NCBI GenBank assembly: GCA_934141475.1
Contig: CAKPCG010000010.1
Coordinates: 1-50,149, forward strand
Reading direction: 5' to 3'
Source: an uncultured Clostridia bacterium
GTDB taxonomy: Bacteria > Bacillota > Clostridia > TANB77 > CAG-508
Length of the DNA: 50,149 nucleotides
The position numbers and the translations under genes were made by a program. The notes under the pieces are model-generated. The model had not been told where the DNA came from. It did no database searches and worked only from the letters and a program-made list of their open reading frames with translations. Positions 36,906 to 44,978 of this stretch are shown piece by piece; positions within the stretch are counted from its first letter, which is position 1, and each line of letters begins with the position of its first letter.

Positions 36906-36956
36906 TTACTACCTGGATAATGGAATATTTTCATTATCCAGGTAGTATTATTTTTA
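36906..36956 (+). terminator. terminator after element lipoprotein
   Basis: TACTACCTGGATAATG and CATTATCCAGGTAGTA form a 16-bp perfect stem, followed by TTATTTTTA. It also ends reads coming from the recombinase side. Confidence 0.9.
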
Positions 36957-37001
36957 TAATTATGTATAATAAAAGCAAAAAATATATATTAATACAATAA
37001 T

Positions 37002-38564
37002 TTACGATATTTTGGGTATCTTTGGATATATATGTAATTCAAAATTTGTAGGGACTGAATCTTTTTTTTTAGATTTCTCTGTTTTTAAATATGTAATTTT
37101 TGCAATGATACTTTTTAGTAAAATATTTTTATCTTCAGCAGATTCTAGTTTATAATATAAATCTATAACATTTTCTAGTTTAAGGATTATAGTTTCTTTC
37201 TGTTGTTGTATTTCTGTATTTTTATTTAAAAATTCTGTGTATTTCTTTAATTTGTTTTCTAAAATTTCGATATTATCTTTTATAGATTTAGAACGATTTA
37301 TAAATTCATCTTTAGTATAAATACCATTTTCTAAAAAGTTATAGACTTTATTAAGTTTAAAATTTTCTTTTTTCAATTCTTTTTTAGTAGCCAAAATAGA
37401 TTGTTCTATTATTTTGTTGTTTTCTGTATTGAAATTATCTTTTGTTTTGTAGTTTACTTTATAATTTTTAAACCAAATTTTTAATACTTCAATTATTTTA
37501 TTTTCTACAATATAAAGTTTAGAACTTACATTATTGCATTTGGAATTAGAACATATAAGTGTAGCAGGCTTATTAATTTTTGCATAAGGTCTTCTTTGCA
37601 TAGGCTTACCACATTTTTCGCAAAATACTAAACCAACTAATGGATTTTGAACTACATTACTATGTGTTACTTTGGGAGTATTTTGTTTTCTTTTTTCTTG
37701 TACTAAATTCCAAGTTTCAGTGTCAATAATAGGTTCATGTAATCCATCATAAATTAAATATTCTTGATTACGAGGTCTACTAATTATAAGATGTCCATTT
37801 TCGGCTTTCTTTTTTTGTTTCCTTCTATTCCACACAATTTTGCCAATATATGTAGGATTAGAAAGAATATCTTTAACAGAAGAAGAAGTCCATTTATCTG
37901 AAATTCTGGGTTTTAAATGTATATTGTTTAATTGCTTGGCAACCGAATTTATTGTATTACATTCAAAAGTATATAATCTAAAAATTTCTTTTACAATAGG
38001 TGCCTCATCTTGATTTATTGATAAACTATAACCTTTTGAATCTTTTAATTTTATTCTATCATATCCAAAAGGAGCAATATTGCCAACAAATTTACCTTCT
38101 GAAACAGAAACCTCACGACCTCTTTGAAGACGCCTATTTATTGTTTTATATTCTCTTCTAGACATAAATAATCCAAACTCAAAATATTCTTCATCAAATT
38201 CGTTATCTGGGTCATATGTTTTAACAGGTGTAATAATTTTGGTATGGGAATATTTAAATGCTTTAGAAACTCTACCTTGATCAGCAGTATCACCACGAGC
38301 AAGTCTTTCTACTTCAACAACTAAAACACCAGTCCATTTTTCATTTTCAACATCTTTTAAAAGTTTTTGCATTTCTTTTCTTTCACTAATTGTTTCACCA
38401 CTTACAATTTCTCTATAAATTTTGCCAATGGTTAGGTTTCGCTTCTTTGCTAGAGTAGTCAAGATTTTTTCATGTCTTGCTAATGTTTCACCTTCACCAT
38501 ATTTTTCGGATTCTATATCTTCTCTTGATTTTCTTAAATATATTGCATATGTGCTAGTTTGCAC
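37002..38564 (-). CDS. large serine recombinase
   Basis: The product has 520 residues. The resolvase domain has the nucleophile Ser13 in YLRKSRED, and ERLARGDT follows. The recombinase domain holds FGYDRIKL and KQLNN, then WTSSSVKDILSNPTYIGKIVWNR. The zinc ribbon is CEKCGKPM plus CSNSKC. A coiled-coil stretch rich in Lys, Glu and Asn runs from about residue 390. It is expected to excise or insert the element at the cotJC att sites. It has no in-frame CGG. GGAGGGAA precedes the ATG. Its 3' end faces the lipoprotein terminator. Confidence 0.93.
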   Translation of the reverse strand: MQTSTYAIYLRKSREDIESEKYGEGETLARHEKILTTLAKKRNLTIGKIYREIVSGETISERKEMQKLLKDVENEKWTGVLVVEVERLARGDTADQGRVSKAFKYSHTKIITPVKTYDPDNEFDEEYFEFGLFMSRREYKTINRRLQRGREVSVSEGKFVGNIAPFGYDRIKLKDSKGYSLSINQDEAPIVKEIFRLYTFECNTINSVAKQLNNIHLKPRISDKWTSSSVKDILSNPTYIGKIVWNRRKQKKKAENGHLIISRPRNQEYLIYDGLHEPIIDTETWNLVQEKRKQNTPKVTHSNVVQNPLVGLVFCEKCGKPMQRRPYAKINKPATLICSNSKCNNVSSKLYIVENKIIEVLKIWFKNYKVNYKTKDNFNTENNKIIEQSILATKKELKKENFKLNKVYNFLENGIYTKDEFINRSKSIKDNIEILENKLKKYTEFLNKNTEIQQQKETIILKLENVIDLYYKLESAEDKNILLKSIIAKITYLKTEKSKKKDSVPTNFELHIYPKIPKIS

Positions 38565-38627
38565 ATTCCCTCCTTTCTTTGTAATTTGTCTTTAATTTGC
38601 ATAAATTACATATGAGATTTCAACATA

Positions 38628-38762
38628 TTACAATGAAATGGTTTTATTTATTAAATTAATTATAACTTTATCTATATATTCTTTTTGAACAGTAATATTT
38701 TCCGCTATATAATCATCATAAAATTTTATTTTGGTATTTTCTAATGTGTATTCTTCTAACAT
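38628..38762 (-). CDS. 44-residue ORF upstream of the recombinase
   Basis: This small ORF, beginning MLEEYTLENTKIKFYDDY, lies 63 nt before the recombinase start on the same strand. GAGG lies about 14 nt before its ATG, which is a weak site. It is acidic at the start and carries a hydrophobic-basic end. It could be a small partner or directionality factor, or not be a gene. Confidence 0.35.
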   Translation of the reverse strand: MLEEYTLENTKIKFYDDYIAENITVQKEYIDKVIINLINKTISL

Positions 38763-38835
38763 AATATAAATCGCCTCATTTAACTTTATGAGAAAAACGT
38801 AAAAAAATACCTAAGACAGGCTTGTATTGAGCAAA

Positions 38836-38865
38836 TTTACATTTATCTATGCTAAATTATATGAT
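38836..38865 (+). promoter_or_regulatory. promoter of toxI-like repeats
   Basis: TTTACA, an 18-nt spacer, then TATGAT, about 80 nt before the first repeat. Confidence 0.45.
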
Positions 38866-38947
38866 GGGAGATTTTGTTGTAGTTAAGCAAATATAAGGAT
38901 AAGTAGTGAACTCATCAATTTATATTGATAAATTAATTTATCAAATA

Positions 38948-39105
38948 AACTAGGTTGCACAAGCCTTTGATTAATTTCATAAACAAGTGCAAAATTAAAC
39001 ATTAGGTTAGATATGAGCCTTTAGGATGTGAATTCTATAAACGAATATCCTATTGAACATTAGGTTAGAAACGAGCCTTTAGCTAACTATAAACGAGTTT
39101 CCAGA
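38948..39105 (+). ncRNA. type III antitoxin (ToxI-like) tandem repeats
   Basis: Three imperfect tandem repeats begin at 38948, 38998 and 39056 (about 50, 58 and 50 nt). They share AAC-(AT)TAGGTT, then GCCTTT, then ATAAAC. They are followed by a terminator and then a small ORF similar to the N-terminus of ToxN/AbiQ-type endoRNases. Repeat array, terminator, toxin is the defining layout of type III toxin-antitoxin loci, in which each processed repeat folds into a pseudoknot that binds the toxin. Confidence 0.7.
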
Positions 39106-39112
39106 AAAATTA

Positions 39113-39147
39113 TGGGGGTACTTAAAAAGTACCCCCTATATTTGTAA
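39113..39147 (+). terminator. terminator between antitoxin repeats and toxin
   Basis: GGGGGTACTT and AAGTACCCCC form a 10-bp stem with a short A loop, then TATATTT. In type III systems this leaky terminator sets the antitoxin-to-toxin ratio. Confidence 0.8.
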
Positions 39148-39160
39148 TATGGAGGATTAA

Positions 39161-39286
39161 ATGAAAGATACAAAGAAAATTAAATTAGGAAAATTAAATT
39201 TTTATATTATAGATGATAATTATATTAAATATTTAAGTCAATTTGATAAACATATTGCTTATAATAAAAATGAAAAAAGACCATAA
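39161..39286 (+). pseudogene. truncated ToxN-like toxin
   Basis: The 41-codon ORF has TGGAGGA 5-6 nt before its ATG. KLNFYIIDDNYIKYLSQFD, then the end with NKNEKRP, resemble the first quarter of ToxN/CptN/AbiQ proteins (usual length about 160-170). The stop TAA lies inside the attP arm at the right border, so the rest of the toxin is missing. It is probably an inactive remnant cut when the border formed; a function for the short form cannot be excluded. Confidence 0.65.
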
Positions 39287-39320
39287 CAACATCGTGGTAC
39301 AGAAGAATTAGCCCATCTAG
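39286..39320. other. right junction (attR) of cotJC element
   Basis: ACAACAT-CGT-GGTAC (39286-39300) is the element arm. It is followed by A-GAAGAAT, matching the left junction, and then by cotJC sequence. Confidence 0.8.
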
Positions 39321-39703
39321 AAATGGTAGGTACAATAGTACATCAACTAACTAAAAATGCAACTATAGAAGAAATAGAAAAAGCAGGATTAAGCTCATAT
39401 TATACAGACCATGGAGTAGACGTATATCCTCAGTCTGCAGCAGGTGTTCCATTTGATGCAAACTGTTTAGCATGCAAAGGTGATCCAATAGCAAATTTAC
39501 AAGAAGATTTAGCTGCAGAACAAAAAGCAAGAGCAACTTATGAAAAATTGATAGATCTATGTAGAGACAATCCAGATGTAATAGATCCATTAAGATATTT
39601 AAGAGAAAGAGAAGTAGTTCATTTTCAAAGATTTGGAGAAGCATTAAGGGGTGTTCAAGATAAATTAGCTGAGAAGAAGTTTTATATGAATAACTGTAAA
39701 TAA
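39302..39703 (+). pseudogene. cotJC: cotJC, C-terminal part (interrupted by element)
   Basis: The remainder of CotJC begins EELAHLEMVGTIVHQL, right after the element. It continues with YYTDHGVDVYPQSAAGVPFDANCLACKGDPIANLQEDLAAEQKARATYEKL, with the di-Mn ligands of manganese catalases (EELAHLE; ERE-VVHFQRFGEALR). Its frame fits that of 35980-36174. Without excision it has no proper start; ATG 39323 lacks a clear ribosome site. Confidence 0.9.
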
Positions 39704-39722
39704 CTAAAATGCATGTTTATAG

Positions 39723-39766
39723 ATGCTCTATTATTAGACAAAAAGTTTAATAATAGAGCATTTTCA
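39723..39766 (+). terminator. terminator after cotJC
   Basis: TGCTCTATTATTA and TAATAATAGAGCA form a 13-bp stem, followed by TTTT. Confidence 0.85.
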
Positions 39767-39787
39767 AAATGTTATTATTTAAAAAAT

Positions 39788-39816
39788 TTGAAATTTATTG
39801 CAATTTGGCGTATAAT
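39788..39816 (+). promoter_or_regulatory. promoter of unknown accessory gene
   Basis: TTGAAA, a 17-nt spacer, then TATAAT. It resembles the promoters at 36257 and 40957. Confidence 0.65.
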
Positions 39817-39906
39817 ATAATTAGTTTATCCTTGGTACCAGGAGTAATAAAAGGTACAAGTTACATAATACAACCTTGTGTTAGTAACTACTATGGAGGT
39901 TTTATG

Positions 39907-40863
39907 ATGAGATTATTTTCACGGAGAAAATTTGCAAAAAAAGAAAAGAATTTTATAATTAAATCCGTTTGTGATGCAGAGATCAAGGTTCTAATCACAA
40001 ACTGGTTAGAAGGAGAATACTGGAGCTTTGCTGACTTTCCAGCATTTCTTGAATCTACTGGTTTAAAAACGCCAGTAAGATTAAGTGACTTAGATAGAGT
40101 AGACGGTTCATTTAAGTGTACTTCAATCGACAAAGAGGTTAAAATTAATCTTATTTCTCGTGATTGGTTTTACGATTGTCCAGAACTGTGGATAACCGAA
40201 GAAGATGAAACAAAGAAATACTGGATTAACAGTAACCGCTTTGGCGAAAAAAATGTTCCAACAGCAACCCTTGGATTTAAAGATATTTCAAGGAATGGGA
40301 AGGAGCTGAGAAATTTTTATAGTGAATATTACTGCCATAGGATACTTATAATAGACTCGAGATATAAACTTGATATTGAAATCTATGAGCCTGAGAATGG
40401 GGAATCTAATAATCCTACCCCCGCAGTATTAAGAAATTGTAAGCAGGTAGAAGATTACCTTTTAACCTTAGACACTTCACTTGCACTTGGAAATGTATAC
40501 AGTAAAGTATTGGAACTGTTAGAGTTTTCAAGAGAAGAAATTTCAAAAAGCAAAAAAATACAGTTCTCTTACATTGAAACATTTGGAGAAGATAATGAAC
40601 TGGAAAGAAGTAAAATATTAAAAGAAAATGACCAAATGCAGGAATATGCCGTTTCTGAAAATGGTGAAACATTTTCTGTTTCAAGTAAAACCGGCAATTG
40701 GAGATATATTTCTAATAATGTTCAAATTACATATTGTAGCGAACAAAATAGCTACGATTTCTGTATTAAAGGAACAGAGGCAGTTGTTTCAAGTAAGAGT
40801 CCAGCGGAGACTTTGATTCGAGTGAAAAAAATAATCTCAAAAATTATGGAAAATATAAAATAG
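39907..40863 (+). CDS. unknown accessory protein
   Basis: The product has about 318 residues, is soluble and begins with a basic stretch (FSRRKFAKKEK). I recognise no domain. The sequence is rich in Glu, Ser, Trp and Tyr, with segments such as WFYDCPELWITEEDE and YYCHRILIIDSRYKLDIEIYEP suggesting beta structure. Codon use is more GC-rich than the host genes, and one in-frame CGG (39922) reads as Arg. ATG 39907 is chosen because GGAGGT lies 6 nt upstream. Probably acquired together with the paralogous protein downstream. Confidence 0.65.
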   Translation: MRLFSRRKFAKKEKNFIIKSVCDAEIKVLITNWLEGEYWSFADFPAFLESTGLKTPVRLSDLDRVDGSFKCTSIDKEVKINLISRDWFYDCPELWITEEDETKKYWINSNRFGEKNVPTATLGFKDISRNGKELRNFYSEYYCHRILIIDSRYKLDIEIYEPENGESNNPTPAVLRNCKQVEDYLLTLDTSLALGNVYSKVLELLEFSREEISKSKKIQFSYIETFGEDNELERSKILKENDQMQEYAVSENGETFSVSSKTGNWRYISNNVQITYCSEQNSYDFCIKGTEAVVSSKSPAETLIRVKKIISKIMENIK

Positions 40864-40888
40864 TACTAATGTTTTATATTTTCCTAAG

Positions 40889-40932
40889 CAAGAAACAAAG
40901 CTAAGAACTTACTCTTAGCTTTGTTTCTTTAT
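40889..40932 (+). terminator. terminator
   Basis: AAGAAACAAAGCTAAGA and TCTTAGCTTTGTTTCTT form a 17-bp perfect stem with a 6-nt loop. Confidence 0.85.
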
Positions 40933-40956
40933 AAATAAGAAAACATACCCCTTGTA

Positions 40957-40985
40957 TTGAAAAAATTATGTAAATATGATAAAAT
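40957..40985 (+). promoter_or_regulatory. promoter of lipoprotein paralogue
   Basis: TTGAAA, a 17-nt spacer (with ATTATGTAAATATG), then TAAAAT. It is nearly the same as the element promoter at 36257. Confidence 0.65.
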
Positions 40986-41067
40986 ATCCATCAGGAGGTT
41001 TCTGAATATAGGTCTAAAAATATCGAGACCAAAATTTTAAAATTAATTAAAAACAGGAGGAATAATC

Positions 41068-41613
41068 ATGAAAAAAAGTAAAGGAGCTTGTCGGAAAATT
41101 GATTGGCAATTAGGAATATGGGGGATTGGAGCAATTTCACTTTTTATAGTACTTTGTTGGTACAATTTTTCACCGTATTTTCAAAAAACGGAGATTATAA
41201 CTAGCGAAGAAAATGAAGTAATATCATTTGATGATATGGAAAGTTATTCTTTTAAAGATTTTGGAAATATAACTCTCTATAAAACAAGGAAAGTACAAGA
41301 ATACATTAACTTTCTACAAAAATTTGATTATCAAAATAATGAGATAATCAGCATATCGACTGGTACAAAACGGACAGATACTAATTTGCATCGAGAGTTT
41401 TTTGCTGTAACATATAAAAAACGGGAACAGCCGGTTGAGATTAAATACGGAAAAGTAGCTCTTTTCAAAACAATAAAAGAAAAAGACTATTTAACGTTTT
41501 TAAAAAATTTTCCTAATGATAAATATGAAATATTAGACACCTCTGTTTATCTTAACACAATGGGAAAATTTGGTAAAAATACATATATGATTACATATAT
41601 AGAAAAAAAGTAA
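41068..41613 (+). CDS. membrane-anchored paralogue of the element lipoprotein
   Basis: The product has 181 residues. An uncleaved N-terminal helix at about 17-35 replaces the lipobox of its paralogue at 36384. The same two-repeat ectodomain follows: TLYKTRKVQEYINFLQKFDY, then ALFKTIKEKDYLTFLKNF and DKYEILDTS, each ending VTY or ITY. Three in-frame CGG codons (41092, 41371, 41422) read as Arg. AGGAGG lies before the ATG. Function unknown. Confidence 0.75.
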   Translation: MKKSKGACRKIDWQLGIWGIGAISLFIVLCWYNFSPYFQKTEIITSEENEVISFDDMESYSFKDFGNITLYKTRKVQEYINFLQKFDYQNNEIISISTGTKRTDTNLHREFFAVTYKKREQPVEIKYGKVALFKTIKEKDYLTFLKNFPNDKYEILDTSVYLNTMGKFGKNTYMITYIEKK

Positions 41614-41631
41614 AATATAATTAATTTTAAA

Positions 41632-41683
41632 AACAACCCGCAGTAGAAATACTTGTTTTTGTATTTTTACCGCGGGTTTTATT
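41632..41683 (+). terminator. terminator
   Basis: AACCCGC and GCGGGTT close a long AT-rich hairpin with a second inner stem (AAATAC/GTATTT), followed by TTATT. Confidence 0.75.
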
Positions 41684-41789
41684 ACTTCACTAGCAAATGA
41701 AATAAAGCTAATGATATAGATAAAAAACAATAAGTATACATAATATAAAAATGAAAAACAGTAGAAATCTGAAAAAAAATGTTGTATAA

Positions 41790-42241
41790 TATGCAAAAAG
41801 TGTATCTTGCGGTACAATATATTCAAAATTATATGATCAATTATGGTATTCTAGTTTGGAACATAGTATAGCTGTTAGTTTAATAATTTGGAACTCTACA
41901 AAAGATAGAAAACAAACTTTAGCAGATTTATTTCATGATATAGCAACACCAGTATTTAAACACTGTATAGACTTTATGAATAAGGATTACGAAAAACAAG
42001 AATCAACAGAAGAAAGAACTACTAAAATTATAAGAGAATCTAAAGAAATAATGGCACTTTTAAAAAGAGACAATATAAGATTAGAAGAAATAAATGACTA
42101 CCATATATATCCTATAGCAGATAATGACACTCCAAAACTATCAGCAGATAGACTAGAATATACATTATCTAATTTCAGATAATGCTAAAAAAGATATAGA
42201 AAAAGCATTAAATTATAAAACTAAAAAATATATATATTTAT
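41790..42241 (+). pseudogene. HD-domain protein fragment
   Basis: An open frame runs from about 41790 to 42182. It encodes CGTIYSKLYDQLWYSSLEHS, IAVSLIIWNSTKDRKQTLADLFHDIATP and FKHCIDFMNKDYEKQESTEE, as in the middle of clostridial HD-domain phosphohydrolases (H...HD motif). There is no start codon with a ribosome site and the N-terminal part is missing. A one-base shift near 42175, not at a CGG, extends it to about 42241 (SDNAKKDIEKALNYK). This looks like ordinary decay, in contrast to the CGG genes. Confidence 0.7.
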
Positions 42242-42269
42242 AAATTAGATAAAACAAAGGACGTGAAAA

Positions 42270-43028
42270 ATGAAAAAAATATATTACTACAAAACATATC
42301 AGGATGATTTTGTACAAAGCCAAGATCAAGATTATAAGATATCAGAAAATTATAAATGGACAAATGATAATTTGTTATATAAATTATTTTCGTCAGTTAT
42401 GTATTTAATTGCATATATTATTGGATATATATATTGTAGATTTTTTTTACATATTAAAATAAAAAATGCAAATATATTAAAAAAATACAAAAAAGATGGA
42501 TTTTTTTTATATGGAAATCATACTCAACCTGTTGGAGATGTTTTTACTCCAGCACATGTTTGTAAAAATAAAAGAATATATGTTATTGCAAATAGTTGTA
42601 ATTTAAAAGTTAAAGTTATAGGAAGTTTGCTCCCAATACTTGGAATTATACCAATACCAGATACTGCATCTCAAATGAAAGATTTTTTAGCAACTGTAAA
42701 AAAGAGAATAAATGAAAATAAATGTATTGTAATATATCCAGAGGCGCATGTTTGGCCGTATTATACTGAAATTAGAAAATTTCCTACAACATCTTTTAAA
42801 TTTCCAGTAGAGAATAAAGCAATTTCTTTTTGTATGACAAGTACATATCAAAAAAGAAGATTTGGAAAAAAGCCGAAAATTACAGTATATATAGATGGGC
42901 CGTTTTTTATAGATGAAAAACTTAGTAAAAAAGAAAACCAAAATAAATTATGTGATGAAATATATGAATGTATGAAAAAAAGAAGTAAAAATAGCACATA
43001 TAAGTATATTGAATATATACCAAAATAA
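42270..43028 (+). CDS. 1-acyl-glycerol-3-phosphate acyltransferase-like protein
   Basis: The product has 252 residues, with a hydrophobic segment at about 45-65 and then the PlsC-like core. The acceptor motif is GNHTQPVGDVF, with His and Asp five residues apart rather than the usual four. The later block is IYPEAHVWPYYTEIRKF, equivalent to the PEGTRS motif. It probably acylates a lipid or glycolipid at the membrane, fitting the two glycosyltransferases that follow. AAGGACGTG lies before the ATG. Confidence 0.75.
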   Translation: MKKIYYYKTYQDDFVQSQDQDYKISENYKWTNDNLLYKLFSSVMYLIAYIIGYIYCRFFLHIKIKNANILKKYKKDGFFLYGNHTQPVGDVFTPAHVCKNKRIYVIANSCNLKVKVIGSLLPILGIIPIPDTASQMKDFLATVKKRINENKCIVIYPEAHVWPYYTEIRKFPTTSFKFPVENKAISFCMTSTYQKRRFGKKPKITVYIDGPFFIDEKLSKKENQNKLCDEIYECMKKRSKNSTYKYIEYIPK

Positions 43029-43029
43029 G

Positions 43030-43095
43030 TTGAAAAATGAAAAATACAATATTTTTTATCAATTTTGTTGCCTGAAAGGAATATTAGTAAAAATG
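43030..43095 (+). repeat. GT8 leader sharing sequence with pyrB leader
   Basis: This fills the 64-nt gap between the acyltransferase stop and the GT8 start. It aligns with 33141-33215 upstream of pyrB, including TTGAAAAAT, AAATACAATATTTTT and GGAAT..T..GTAAAAATG. Confidence 0.55.
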
Positions 43096-43920
43096 AATGT
43101 TTTATATTGTGGAGATAGAAATATAGAAAAAGGACTAATAATATCAATATTGTCATTAATAAAAAATAATGACGAAATTTTAAATATATATGTTTTAACA
43201 ATAGAAAGTAAGAAATTAAATATAAATGGTGTTACAGATAGATGTATAAGGGTTTTGGATGAACTGATAAAAGAAAAAAATGAAAAAAATAAAATTTCTA
43301 AAATAGATATTACAGACATGTTTGAAAAAGAGATTCCTGTAATAAATATGTCTACAAGATTTACACCATGCTGTATGCTACGATTATTTGCAGATGAAAT
43401 AGATAACCTTCCAGATAAAATACTTTATTTAGATAATGATGTAATTTGTAGAGAAAACTGTTATGATTTTTATAATCAAGATATTACAAATTTTGAATTT
43501 GCAGGAACTTTGGATTATTATGGAAAATGGTTTTTTAAAAGGAATTTTTTAAAATTTGACTACATAAATTCAGGGGTTTTATTGCTAAATTTAAAAAAAA
43601 TAAGAGAAACGAAATTATTTAAAAATGCAAGAAGAATGTGTACTACCAAAAAGATGTTTATGCCAGATCAATCTTCTATTAATAAACTTGCAATAAATAA
43701 AAAAATATTACCAAGAAAATATAATGAACAAAGAAAGCTAAAAGGAGATACTGTATTTCAACATTTTACAACAAGTTTTCGCCTTTTTCCATATTTTCAT
43801 AAGGTAACAATAAAACCGTGGGATATATCTAATTTACATAAATACTTGAAAATTTTTGAATATGATGATATACTAAAGCAGTATCTTAGTATACAAAATG
43901 ATATAAAGGAGAATATTTAA
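43093..43920 (+). CDS. glycosyltransferase family 8 protein
   Basis: This GT-A fold protein has about 275 residues. The N-terminus MNVLYCGDRNIEKG is a nucleotide-sugar binding strand. The metal-binding DxD motif is ILYLDNDVIC. INSGVLLLNLKKIRE and MPDQSSINKLA are GT8 signatures. The start at 43093 is chosen because GAAAGGA precedes it; the ORF extends upstream to 43009 without a ribosome site. It abuts the next GT8 gene (1-nt spacing). Likely acts on a surface glycolipid or polysaccharide; acceptor unknown. Confidence 0.88.
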   Translation: MNVLYCGDRNIEKGLIISILSLIKNNDEILNIYVLTIESKKLNINGVTDRCIRVLDELIKEKNEKNKISKIDITDMFEKEIPVINMSTRFTPCCMLRLFADEIDNLPDKILYLDNDVICRENCYDFYNQDITNFEFAGTLDYYGKWFFKRNFLKFDYINSGVLLLNLKKIRETKLFKNARRMCTTKKMFMPDQSSINKLAINKKILPRKYNEQRKLKGDTVFQHFTTSFRLFPYFHKVTIKPWDISNLHKYLKIFEYDDILKQYLSIQNDIKENI

Positions 43921-44880
43921 ATGGAAAAAAATAAACAAATACCAATATTTTTTACAATAGATGATAAATATGCACCATATTTAAGTTGCGCTATAACATC
44001 AATTATAGAAAATAGTTCAAAAAAATATGAATACAAAATATATATATTACATGATGGATTAAATAAGGAGAATATAACAAAATTATCAAAATTACAACAA
44101 AAAGGTTTTGAAATTATATTTAAGCAAATGAAAGAAGGCTTAGAGCAGATAACAGATAGAGTAGAAAATAGATTAAGATGTGATTATTTTACTCTTACAA
44201 TATATTTTAGGCTATTTATAGCAGATTTATTTAGAGAATTTGACAAAGGAATATATATAGATAGTGATATAGTAGTTCCTGGTGATATTTCACAGTTATA
44301 TAATATAGAATTAGGGGATAATTTTATAGCAGCTTCAACAGATAATTCTATACAAGGAGTACCCGAACTTGTAAAATATGTTGAAGAAGCGGTTGGAGTA
44401 AAAAGAAACGAATATGTAAACTCGGGAGTATTATTAATGAATTTAAAAAAGATGAGAGAAGAAGAATTTAGTAAAAGATTTTTAAATTTATTAAATACAT
44501 ATCATTTCGATTCTGTAGCACCAGATCAAGATTATTTAAATGCAATGTGTAATCAAAAAATTTTATATTTAAATGAAGAATGGGATGCTATGCCAACAGA
44601 AGGAAAACAAGAATTAGAAAATCCAAAACTAATTCATTACAATTTATTTCAAAAACCATGGTGTTATGATAATGTACAATATGAAAATGTATTTTGGAAT
44701 TACGCTAAAAAAACTGAATATTATAATGAAATAGTCGAATTTAAAAATAATTACTCAGAAGAACAGAAAAAATCAGATATGGAATGTTTAGGAACATTGG
44801 TTAATAAAGGAAATTTAATTCCAGAAAATGAAGTAACTTTTAAAAAAATGTATGAACAAGGAAAAGAGATTAGGCTTTAA
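43921..44880 (+). CDS. glycosyltransferase family 8 protein
   Basis: The product has 319 residues. IPIFFTIDDKYAPYLSCAI is the donor-binding start. GIYIDSDIVVPGDI carries the DxD metal site, and YVNSGVLLMNLKKMREE and APDQDYLNAMC follow. HYNLFQKPW is the C-terminal His motif of GT8 LgtC-like galactosyltransferases. It is a paralogue of the preceding gene, with AAGGAG just before the ATG. Confidence 0.9.
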   Translation: MEKNKQIPIFFTIDDKYAPYLSCAITSIIENSSKKYEYKIYILHDGLNKENITKLSKLQQKGFEIIFKQMKEGLEQITDRVENRLRCDYFTLTIYFRLFIADLFREFDKGIYIDSDIVVPGDISQLYNIELGDNFIAASTDNSIQGVPELVKYVEEAVGVKRNEYVNSGVLLMNLKKMREEEFSKRFLNLLNTYHFDSVAPDQDYLNAMCNQKILYLNEEWDAMPTEGKQELENPKLIHYNLFQKPWCYDNVQYENVFWNYAKKTEYYNEIVEFKNNYSEEQKKSDMECLGTLVNKGNLIPENEVTFKKMYEQGKEIRL

Positions 44881-44978
44881 TCAAGAAAGTCCTCAAAAAT
44901 AAAGTTAAGAAACAGATGAGCATGAAAAAAGTGAAGAATTAACGAATAAAAGTAATTGGAAAAAGTGGAAAATGATAT

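Larger units (their letters stand above)
36173..39305. mobile_element. 3.13-kb serine-recombinase element inside cotJC
   Basis: The element separates the two halves of cotJC. It carries a lipoprotein gene, a large serine recombinase on the minus strand, a 44-codon ORF and a type III toxin-antitoxin remnant. It has no conjugation, replication or phage structural genes. Joining its ends gives arms ACAACAT-CGT-GGTAC and GTACC-TTA-ATGTTGT around a 10-nt core whose central dinucleotide is GA. That is the layout of a large-serine-recombinase attP. The border is placed at that dinucleotide. By analogy with skin-type elements, it may be excised in the mother cell during sporulation (inference). Confidence 0.88.

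Noticed and set aside
38948..39105. CRISPR array
   Set aside because: Only three imperfect repeats of uneven length without unique spacers, and no cas genes. A toxin-like ORF and terminator follow, fitting type III antitoxin repeats.
42170..42241. HD-domain fragment as another recoded gene
   Set aside because: The frame change near 42175 is not at a CGG and the N-terminal part is missing, so ordinary decay is more likely.
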